Origin: CAZBDU01 sp964490725
GTDB lineage: Bacteria; Spirochaetota; Spirochaetia; SZUA-6; DRHE01
Length of the DNA: 18,797 bases
Direction of reading: 5' to 3'
NCBI GenBank assembly: GCA_964490725.1
Contig: CAZBDU010000107.1
Coordinates: 1 to 18,797, forward strand
Every line of letters starts with the position of its first letter. The first letter of the stretch is position 1. Both the position numbers and the translations under genes were made by a program. Positions 12,995 to 18,797 of this stretch are shown in pieces. Below the pieces are notes generated by a model that saw only the letters and a list, made by a program, of their open reading frames with translations, searched no databases and had not been told where the DNA came from.

Positions 12995-14194
12995 ATGCAG
13001 GATGCCATGAGGGACCTGGTGCAGGTGAACGAAAACAAGATCGTTCTTCTGGTGATGGACGGCCTGGGGGGGCTGCCCAGGGAGCGCGGCGGCAAGACCG
13101 AGCTGGAAACAGCCAGGACCCCCAACCTGGACGCGCTGGCCAGGGAGTCGGAGTGCGGCCTGCACATGCCCCTGGGCTACGGGATCACCCCGGGCTCGGC
13201 TCCCGGTCACCTGGCCCTGTTCGGCTACCAGCCGCTGGACTACCCGATCGGCCGCGGCGTGGTGGCGGCCACCGGGATCGACTTTCCCCTGAAGCCGAAA
13301 GACGTGGCGGCCCGCATGAACTTCTGCACCCTGGACGGAGAGGGGAAGGTGGCGGATCGGCGCGCCGGGCGCATCCCTACCGAGAAGTGCGCCGAGCTGG
13401 CGGAGGCTCTGAAGGGGGTTTCCATCCCGGGGGTGGAGGTCTTCGTTCGGCCTGTGAAGGACTACCGCGCCGCGGTGGTGTTCCGGGGGGAGGGCCTGTC
13501 CGACAAGGTGGCGGACACCGATCCGCAGGAGACAGGTGTGGCGCCGCTCGCGCCCCGGGCGGTCTCGGACGAAGGAAGGAAGATGGCCGAGGTGGCCGCC
13601 GAGTTCGTGCGCCAGGCGTGGGGCATCCTGAAAGAGCGGCACCCGGCCAACGGCGTGCTGATGCGGGGCTTCGCCGAGCTGCCGCACATCCCTTCGCTGA
13701 AGGAGACCTCCGGGCTCACCGGCGTGGCCCTGGCGGTGTATCCAGACTACAAAGGAGTGAGCAGGCTCCTGGGCATGGATGTCGTGGAGGACCTCAAGGA
13801 CCTCTCCTCTCAGGGAAAGGCCCTGGCCGGGCAGTGGGCCGGCCACGACTTCTTCTTCGTACACCACAAGTACACGGATTCCCGGGGCGAGGATGGGGAT
13901 TTCGACGCCAAGGTGGCGGAGATCGAAAAAGTGGACGCTTTCCTTCCCGAGATTCTGAGACTCAAGCCTTCGGTGCTGATCGTGACAGGAGACCACTCCA
14001 CCCCGGCGGTGATGCGCTCTCACTCCGCCCACCCGGTTCCCTTCCTCATCCACAGCCGGCTGGTCCGCCCGGAGGGGATCACGGAGTTCGGCGAGCGGGC
14101 CTGTGCGCGCGGCTTGTGGGGGGTGATTCCGGCCACCCAGCTCATCCGCCTGGCCCTGGGCTACGCGGAGCGGTTGAAGAAGTTCGGTGCCTGA
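12995..14194 (+). CDS. apgM: 2,3-bisphosphoglycerate-independent phosphoglycerate mutase, archaeal type
   Basis: A 399-residue glycolytic enzyme interconverting 3- and 2-phosphoglycerate with two metal ions. It belongs to the alkaline-phosphatase superfamily in the archaeal-type (ApgM) branch, about 400 residues, not the 510-residue GpmI branch. Motifs are VLLVMDGLGG (metal Asp22), TPGSAPGHLALFGY with the likely catalytic Ser68, HHKYTDSRGEDGD (metal ligands) and VTGDHSTP (metal ligands). The ATG at 12995 follows a GGGAGCGG site. It overlaps the next gene by eight bases. Some family members act on related phosphoryl substrates, but the key residues here look standard. Confidence 0.92.
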   Translation: MQDAMRDLVQVNENKIVLLVMDGLGGLPRERGGKTELETARTPNLDALARESECGLHMPLGYGITPGSAPGHLALFGYQPLDYPIGRGVVAATGIDFPLKPKDVAARMNFCTLDGEGKVADRRAGRIPTEKCAELAEALKGVSIPGVEVFVRPVKDYRAAVVFRGEGLSDKVADTDPQETGVAPLAPRAVSDEGRKMAEVAAEFVRQAWGILKERHPANGVLMRGFAELPHIPSLKETSGLTGVALAVYPDYKGVSRLLGMDVVEDLKDLSSQGKALAGQWAGHDFFFVHHKYTDSRGEDGDFDAKVAEIEKVDAFLPEILRLKPSVLIVTGDHSTPAVMRSHSAHPVPFLIHSRLVRPEGITEFGERACARGLWGVIPATQLIRLALGYAERLKKFGA

Positions 14195-14837
14195 GCCAGG
14201 CACCGCCGCCCCCGAGACGGGGTCCGGGCGGGTCAACGACGAGCTCCTGGATCGCTACCTGGCCGGCGGGCCGCCGGTGTTCCTGCTGTACGAACCATCC
14301 GAGGTGAGCATCGTATTGGGGGCCGGGCGGAAGGCCGAGCAAGACGTCATCCTGGACAACGCCGAAGCCGACGGCGTTGCGGTGCTGCGCCGCCGGGGCG
14401 GCGGCGGCACCGTGGTGTTGAGCCCGGGCCAGGTGGTGCTGGCGCTGGTGACCGAGGTTTCCTCGCCCTTCCGCAACCTGGAGTACGCCCGCACCATCAA
14501 CGGCTGGTTCCGGCGGGCCCTGGCGCCGTACGGGGGGGCCACGATCGAGGACCGGGGCATTTCGGATCTGGCCATCGGGGAGCGGAAGATCGTCGGCACC
14601 ACCGTCTACCGCCGGCGCCGGCTGCTGTTCTACCAGGCCAGCCTGCTGGTGGATCCGGATCTGAGCCTCTTCGAGCGCTACCTGCGCTTCCCCTCTCGCG
14701 TGCCGGACTACCGCTGCGGCCGGACGCACCTGGAGTTCTGCACCAGCCTGAAGCTCGAGGGCTTCCGCTGCGGTCCAGTGGAAGTGATCGCCGGGCTGCG
14801 GAAGCTCGTGGGGGAGGAGCTTCCCTTCCTGACCTGA
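14187..14837 (+). CDS. Lipoate-protein ligase/octanoyltransferase-like protein
   Basis: A 216-residue member of the BPL/LplA/LipB fold. The acyl-binding signature RRRGGGGTVVLSPGQ spans 68-82, and the catalytic lysine appears to be K134 in GERKIVGTTVYRRR; the following FYQASLLVD corresponds to the usual HHGTLL-type strand with the histidines replaced. LplA is about 330 residues with an accessory domain, so this is the short catalytic core only, as in LipM/LipL-type octanoyl- or lipoyl-transferases. Substrate is uncertain. The GTG start at 14187 lies in the end of apgM, implying coupled translation, although no metabolic link with glycolysis is obvious. Confidence 0.82.
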   Translation: MPEPGTAAPETGSGRVNDELLDRYLAGGPPVFLLYEPSEVSIVLGAGRKAEQDVILDNAEADGVAVLRRRGGGGTVVLSPGQVVLALVTEVSSPFRNLEYARTINGWFRRALAPYGGATIEDRGISDLAIGERKIVGTTVYRRRRLLFYQASLLVDPDLSLFERYLRFPSRVPDYRCGRTHLEFCTSLKLEGFRCGPVEVIAGLRKLVGEELPFLT

Positions 14838-14844
14838 GCTCCCC

Positions 14845-14874
14845 GGCCGGGCGGGCGAAGCGGGTCAGCCGGCC
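14845..14874. terminator. Weak hairpin between convergent genes
   Basis: GGCCGG (14845-14850) and CCGGCC (14869-14874) form a six-base-pair stem between the convergent genes ending at 14837 and 14865. On the plus strand it is followed by TGTTTG, a poor T-run. It is the only terminator-like structure in this gap. Confidence 0.3.
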
Positions 14875-15419
14875 TGTTTGCCTCGCCTGAGCGGGACGCC
14901 CAGGATCTCCTGCCAGACCACCGACTCCCACCACCGTCCGCCGGCCTGGCCGCCGGAGCTGTGAAGCCGGAGCAGAACCATCTCCAGGGCGGGAAAGGTG
15001 TGCGAGGCGGGGACGGGCAGGCCGGCCAGGATCTCCGTGAGCTGCTCCCTTCCTTCGCGTTGGGCCAGGAAGAACCCGCGGTGCGGCGGGAAAGGCGCCT
15101 TCAGGCCTTCGGGCGGCGGGGTCAGCCGGCGGCACAGCTCGGCGGCCTGGGCCACCGTCGCGGCGGGCTGGACCTCCCAGTAGAGGCAGTCCTCCAGTGC
15201 GCTCAGCCCGCCGGTGCTGAGCAGCGGGGCCGGAAGCCTCCCGGGGAGCCGGTGCCGCGGCGGGTATGCGGCGGCGCCGGGCAGGAACAGCAGGGGCAGG
15301 GTCTCCGGCAAGGCCAGGGCGGACACCAGACCCCACTCCTGGAACAGCCGCAGCCGCAGCTCCCGAACCGATTTTTCCACGTTGGTGGGCACCGAGAGGG
15401 CCCACAGCAGGAGATGCAT
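14865..15419 (-). CDS. Hypothetical protein, 184 residues
   Basis: I do not recognise a family. The start MHLLLWALSVPTNVEKSVRE and the segment WGLVSALALPETLPLLFLPG suggest an alpha/beta protein; there is no signal peptide or convincing membrane helix. The C-terminal half (FPALEMVLLRLHSSGG, WWESVVWQEILGVPLRR) looks like strand-helix-strand. The layout vaguely recalls 2H phosphoesterases, but the paired HxT/S motifs are absent. The open frame extends to 15665, but ATG 15419 lies two bases after the upstream gene's stop with GGAG at nine bases, so it is translated as the second gene of a two-gene unit. Confidence 0.75.
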   Translation of the reverse strand: MHLLLWALSVPTNVEKSVRELRLRLFQEWGLVSALALPETLPLLFLPGAAAYPPRHRLPGRLPAPLLSTGGLSALEDCLYWEVQPAATVAQAAELCRRLTPPPEGLKAPFPPHRGFFLAQREGREQLTEILAGLPVPASHTFPALEMVLLRLHSSGGQAGGRWWESVVWQEILGVPLRRGKQAG

Positions 15420-15420
15420 C

Positions 15421-16224
15421 TCAGCGCTCCGGGGCGGAGCGGGGTGGGGGCGGCTGCGGTGCCGGGTCGGAGGCGCGGTGTGCGCCTGCCGGCGGGTGCG
15501 CGCGGCTGCGTTGCCGCGAGCCGGCGGCTCGCCGTGCCTCCCGCGCATGCGGGACGGCGGTCCGGCTTCCCGAACCGCGTCCATTTCCGGAGCGGGCCGC
15601 TCTCTGCAGGTGGACCCTGAAGGTGCTCCCCCGTCCTTCGCGGCGCTCCACCCGGATCGTGCCACCCAACTGCTCCAGCGCGACCTTCACGGTGGCCAGC
15701 CTCATGACGGCGTCCGCTTCGGTCACGGTGCAGGTGTTGCCGGCTCCGATTCTCATGCCCGCCACCTCCACCACCACCTCCGCCGGCTTCGTGAACAGGG
15801 CCAGGGTGACGCAACCGCCGGCGGGAGCGTGCTTGATGGCGTTGGAGAGGAGGTTGCCCATCACGGTCTGGAGAGGCCCGCGGCGTGCCAGGATGGCCGG
15901 CGCCTCCAGGGGGCAGCTCACCTCCAGCCGCAGCCCTTTCTCCTCGGCGGCGGCCTGGTAGAACCCGGCGTTCGCGCTCAGAAGGGCGCAGAGGTCGACC
16001 GGCTCCGGCCGCTCGCAGCGCCGCAGCCGGTCCAGGTTCGACGCCGCCAGCACGCCCAGCAGCACGGTGAAGCCGGCGCAGGCGGCTGCGGCCGCCGCCA
16101 GCAGGGGCCAGGCCCGGGGGGCGTAGCTCCCGACGAACACCGCCACCGTCAGCGAGGCGGCCCACACGGGAAGCAGGGGCAGCCACAGCCTTTGTCTGAT
16201 GCGGGAGCTCTTCGGGATGCTCAT
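15421..16224 (-). CDS. Membrane protein with degenerate histidine-kinase ATPase domain
   Basis: A 267-residue protein. Two membrane helices lie at about 12-33 and 40-61, then a short linker without any recognisable dimerisation/phospho-acceptor (HisKA) helix, then a HATPase_c-like domain at about 95-206. The N-box is intact (LQTVMGNLLSNAIKHAP, 118-134), but the G1 box reads VEVAGMRIGAG instead of a D-x-G-x-G form and no GTGLGL-type G2 box is present. The domain ends GRGSTFRVHL. A 60-residue Arg/Pro-rich tail follows. It probably binds nucleotide poorly, if at all, and may be a sensor or scaffold. ATG 16224 has GAGG very close upstream. It is followed immediately by the 184-residue gene. Confidence 0.78.
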   Translation of the reverse strand: MSIPKSSRIRQRLWLPLLPVWAASLTVAVFVGSYAPRAWPLLAAAAAACAGFTVLLGVLAASNLDRLRRCERPEPVDLCALLSANAGFYQAAAEEKGLRLEVSCPLEAPAILARRGPLQTVMGNLLSNAIKHAPAGGCVTLALFTKPAEVVVEVAGMRIGAGNTCTVTEADAVMRLATVKVALEQLGGTIRVERREGRGSTFRVHLQRAARSGNGRGSGSRTAVPHAREARRAAGSRQRSRAHPPAGAHRASDPAPQPPPPRSAPER

Positions 16225-16243
16225 GGCCTCAATTCTGGATCTC

Positions 16244-16271
16244 TTGTCAATCAAAGTGTTTATGGTAAGAT
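16244..16271 (+). promoter_or_regulatory. Promoter of the rightward two-gene operon
   Basis: TTGTCA (16244-16249), a 16-base spacer and TAAGAT (16266-16271). A start near 16278 lies downstream of the in-frame ATG at 16270, which supports translation from the TTG at 16306. Confidence 0.5.
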
Positions 16272-16294
16272 GAGACGGGTCCTGTGTAAACACA
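16256..16294. promoter_or_regulatory. Candidate operator between divergent promoters
   Basis: GTGTTTA (16256-16262) and TAAACAC (16287-16293) form an inverted pair around both -10 boxes. The right-hand part is itself a palindrome, TGTGT-AA-ACACA (16283-16294). One protein bound here could control both directions. Confidence 0.45.
16262..16290 (-). promoter_or_regulatory. Promoter of the leftward kinase-like unit
   Basis: Minus strand: TTTACA (16285-16290), a 17-base spacer and TACCAT (16262-16267). Its -10 overlaps the -10 of the rightward promoter, so the two promoters should compete. Confidence 0.5.
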
Positions 16295-16305
16295 AGGAGG
16301 AGTCG

Positions 16306-17076
16306 TTGCAGAGAAAAGTACAGCGACTGTCCGAGGAGCTGACCGAGCTGATCCGCCAGTGGCTGGGGGTCACGGCCATCGTGCTGGGCGAGGCTGCGGA
16401 AATCGAGACTCTGGACCCCTATTTCAGCATCACCCTGGACGTCTACTTTACCGGCAACCTCCCGCCCGCCAACGATCGCAGGAGCCGCTTCGGCAACCCC
16501 ACGGCATTCGAGGCGGCGCCGGTCTTCCCCGAGGACAGGTTTCTGCGCGAGGACCTGCCCGTGCGCATCCGCTACCACGAGACCGGCCGCTTCGAGCTCA
16601 TCCTGAAGCGGATCAAGGAGGGCAGCTGGGTCTCTCATGCATCCGGCACCCGGCCCCTCTACAGGCTGGCTCACGGCCAGGTGCTGGTTCAGACGACCCC
16701 CTGGCTGGATACCATCAAGAAGCAGCTGCAGGCGCTTCCCGAGCGGTTCTGGACCCAGGTGCAGCAGAGCGGTCGCAGCAACATCGGCTACTACCTCAAC
16801 GACCTGCGCGCCGCCGTCCACCGGGGTGACGCCCTGTTCTACACCCTCTCCCTGGCCGCCTTCCTCCGCGAAGTGTGCAGCTTCCTGTTTGCCTTCAACC
16901 GCGTTTTCGAGCCCTCCGGCCGGATGCTGTTCGAGCGGGTGCGCGCCCTGCCCCAACTTCCCGACGGCTTCCACGGCCGCTTCGAGAGCCTGTTGCGGGA
17001 TGACCCGGAGCTGCCGCCGGAGCGTAAGGGAGAGATCGCCGGACTGCTGGGTCGCAGCCTCATTGCCATGGCATGA
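16306..17076 (+). CDS. Hypothetical protein, possibly nucleotidyltransferase-like
   Basis: A 256-residue cytosolic protein. The first third (ELIRQWLGVTAIVLGE, then DPYFSITLDVYFTG) has the helix-strand-strand look of a nucleotidyltransferase fold, and the helical C-terminal half (NIGYYLNDLRAAVHRGDALF onward) resembles the helical partner domain of such enzymes. However, the usual GS-x9-DxD catalytic motif is not clear, so I leave function open. The TTG start at 16306 follows AAGGAGG by a perfect distance. An ATG at 16270 is in frame but lies upstream of the predicted transcription start. The stop overlaps the lipoprotein start (ATGA), so the two are made together. Confidence 0.72.
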   Translation: MQRKVQRLSEELTELIRQWLGVTAIVLGEAAEIETLDPYFSITLDVYFTGNLPPANDRRSRFGNPTAFEAAPVFPEDRFLREDLPVRIRYHETGRFELILKRIKEGSWVSHASGTRPLYRLAHGQVLVQTTPWLDTIKKQLQALPERFWTQVQQSGRSNIGYYLNDLRAAVHRGDALFYTLSLAAFLREVCSFLFAFNRVFEPSGRMLFERVRALPQLPDGFHGRFESLLRDDPELPPERKGEIAGLLGRSLIAMA

Positions 17077-18752
17077 AACTGGCTCTGCGGCTGGCTCTCC
17101 TCTTGGTCGCGGCCGCGCTGGCGGCGGGCTGCAGCCCCCCGGGGCCGGCTTTCACCGTCCCCGGCGGCGATGAGGTGCGGCTCAGGATCGATTCGACCGG
17201 CCGCTACCTCCTGAGGCGGCCGCTGACCGTTCCCCGGGGGATGAGCCTCTACCTCCAGTATCGGGGGAATGGAGGAGTGGCGGTGCCGCTTCCGGCGCCA
17301 GCCCGGTCCGGGGCGGCGGCGCCGGCGCGTCCGCCGCCCTCTGCGCTGCCCCCAGCGGGTGACGGGACCCTGAAGGTACAGCTTCCCGTGGCGGCGGGCA
17401 CCCGCCTTGCCGGGCTGTGGGTGAATTCCTCCGGGACGGTGGCCGTGGAGGGGGCCGGGCTGGAGCCGACCTTCCGCGGGATGCGCCGTGAGGGCGTTCT
17501 CACCGAGCTGGGCAGGGGGGTCTCCTATCTCACCGTGCAGGGAGCCGAGACGCAGCTGGGGCTGCGGGAGGAGCTCTATCCGGAAGGACAGGTGAGCTGG
17601 GAGCTCGCCCTTCACCTGCACCTCTACACGCCCTTCTCCCGGCAAGGGTTCCGCACCTCCGGCGCTGCAGCGGAGGGTCCACCGGCGCTGCCGGAGCAGC
17701 CGGCCACGGTCTTCCTCACCGTCTCGGCCGGGAGCCGCCAGATGAGGTTGTCGGTGCGCCGGCTGGCGGGCGACACCACCGTGCATCTGCCGGCAGGACT
17801 GCTGGGATTCCGCCCGCAGGCGCTGACCGTGCAGCCGGCGCCGGACCAACGAGCCCGGCTGAGCTCTGCGGAGCTGCTGCCGGTGCCCGCGAACCGCTGG
17901 TCGCCGCTGGCCGCAGACCCGGGAGCGGTGCTGGCCTACGATCGAAGCCTCTGGCGGCGGCCCGACTTCGAGCTGTTCGCCTGGAGCCGCTACCCCCAGG
18001 TGCTGATCCTGGACACCGCCGACTACCGGGTCCAGGCGCGCCTGTTCAAGCGCCTGGCGTTCTTCGTGGAAAAGGCGGGCTTCCGCGGCCGGCTGCTGGA
18101 AGACCGGGAGCTCGACGACCGCCACGGCTACAACGCACACGACTACCACGCGGAGGATCTGGCCCGTTTCTATCAGAAGGCCGCCGACCAGCGCTTCCCC
18201 CTCAACGCCGAGGAGGAGATGCTGCGGGAGCTGTTGCTGGCCAACGGGGTGCTCCGCCGGCAGGGGGAGAGGATCGCCCCCGGAGCCGGGGCAGTGCTGT
18301 CCGTCTCCCGCAGCTCCTCCCCCGAGCTGCGGAGGCTGCTGCTCACCCACGAGGTCTTTCACGGCCTGTTCTTTGCCGAGCCGGCCTACCGTGAAGCATG
18401 CATGCGGGCCTGGGAGCGCCTGGATGAGCCCACCCGGGCGTACCTGCTGCTGATGTTCCGCTGGGTCGGCTACGACCTGACCGATCCCTACCTCATGGCA
18501 AACGAGCTCCAGGCCTACCTCTTCCAGCAGGATCGCCGCGGAGTGGAGTACTACTTCGGCACGCTCATGGCTTCGCGGCTGGCCCGCAGCTTTCCCGGGG
18601 AACGGCCCGCTCTAGAGCGGTTCATCGCCGCCGATCCGCACCGCTTCCGGCGGCTGTACGACAGCCTGGAGGCGGATCTGAGGGAAACCGCGGGGATGGT
18701 GGGCGGCCATGCCGCGGAGCTGGACATACTTGATAAGACCAGTCATAATTAA
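17073..18752 (+). CDS. Lipoprotein with HExxH metalloprotease-like motif
   Basis: A 559-residue protein. The signal peptide ends in LAAGC, a good lipobox, so it is likely anchored by a lipidated Cys20 facing the periplasm or cell surface. Residues about 25-300 look beta-rich, with a Pro/Ala-rich stretch near 70-95. The C-terminal half is helical and contains THEVFHGLFF with H426-E427-x2-H430, an HExxH zinc-binding motif, and a downstream candidate third ligand E478 in MANELQAYLF, the pattern of a gluzincin. I know of no characterised family that fits. The ATG overlaps the preceding stop by four bases. The gene ends 45 bases before the window edge in a GC-rich stretch. Confidence 0.8.
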   Translation: MKLALRLALLLVAAALAAGCSPPGPAFTVPGGDEVRLRIDSTGRYLLRRPLTVPRGMSLYLQYRGNGGVAVPLPAPARSGAAAPARPPPSALPPAGDGTLKVQLPVAAGTRLAGLWVNSSGTVAVEGAGLEPTFRGMRREGVLTELGRGVSYLTVQGAETQLGLREELYPEGQVSWELALHLHLYTPFSRQGFRTSGAAAEGPPALPEQPATVFLTVSAGSRQMRLSVRRLAGDTTVHLPAGLLGFRPQALTVQPAPDQRARLSSAELLPVPANRWSPLAADPGAVLAYDRSLWRRPDFELFAWSRYPQVLILDTADYRVQARLFKRLAFFVEKAGFRGRLLEDRELDDRHGYNAHDYHAEDLARFYQKAADQRFPLNAEEEMLRELLLANGVLRRQGERIAPGAGAVLSVSRSSSPELRRLLLTHEVFHGLFFAEPAYREACMRAWERLDEPTRAYLLLMFRWVGYDLTDPYLMANELQAYLFQQDRRGVEYYFGTLMASRLARSFPGERPALERFIAADPHRFRRLYDSLEADLRETAGMVGGHAAELDILDKTSHN

Positions 18753-18797
18753 AGACCCGGCCGGGAGCGTGGTTCGCGGGGCCCGCGGCGGTGGGGG

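Noticed and set aside
12803..14236. A 477-codon minus-strand open frame opposite the phosphoglycerate mutase.
   Set aside because: Its composition is repetitive and His/Arg/Gly-rich with no motifs. The plus strand carries the full enzyme.

Overview
This is a strongly GC-rich bacterial chromosome segment (about two thirds G+C by eye), densely packed with genes. The host is probably diderm: one protein ends in an outer-membrane beta-barrel domain and another is a lipoprotein with a clear lipobox. None of the tRNAs whose 3' end is visible encodes CCA. The signal peptide style, the barrel fusion and several unrecognised proteins remind me of Spirochaetota, but that is an inference and no phylogenetic marker in the window settles it. 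Promoters resembling sigma-70 sites (TTGACA/TTGTCA plus TATRAT-like boxes) can be read in most intergenic gaps.

Layout. 1-134: two minus-strand tRNA genes (Arg-UCG, cut by the window edge, and His-GUG) with a good upstream promoter. 276-1046: radC. 1093-1967: a lone CheY-like receiver and an Xre-type regulator, transcribed divergently around a short palindrome that overlaps the receiver gene's -35 box. 2029-3969: a secreted S1C (DegP-like) serine protease fused by a Pro/Ala-rich linker to an outer-membrane beta-barrel. 4089-10116: the centrepiece, an eight-gene operon for tungstate uptake and molybdenum/tungsten cofactor synthesis: promoter, probable Moco/Tuco-type riboswitch, tupA, tupB, tupC, moeA, a shortened moaA, moaC, a MOSC-domain gene and mogA. 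Most of these genes overlap or abut. 10089-10238: a cluster of related short repeats. 10237-11122: a small two-TM protein of unknown function and tRNA-Arg(UCU) and tRNA-Pro(UGG).

11214-12845: argR (apparently with a CTG start), a CGNR zinc-finger regulator, and a divergent 79-codon gene. The last two are separated by a highly ordered array of four 7-bp operator half-sites. 12995-14837: an archaeal-type cofactor-independent phosphoglycerate mutase overlapping a lipoate ligase-like gene. 14865-16224 (minus): a membrane protein with a degenerate histidine-kinase ATPase domain, followed by an unknown 184-residue protein. 16306-18752 (plus): an unknown 256-residue protein translationally coupled to a lipoprotein that carries an HExxH zinc-protease-like motif. 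The two pairs diverge from overlapping promoters.

How the genes work together. The tup-moe-moa-mog operon imports tungstate, makes cyclic pyranopterin (MoaA, MoaC), adenylates molybdopterin (MogA) and inserts metal (MoeA). MOSC may handle sulfur or metal on the finished cofactor. Molybdopterin synthase (MoaD/MoaE) is not in the window and must be elsewhere if the pathway is complete. The leader RNA would shut the operon down when cofactor is sufficient. The most unusual items are the protease-barrel fusion, the shortened MoaA, the four-site operator in front of the CGNR gene and the 46-bp repeats that hold two genes' stop codons.
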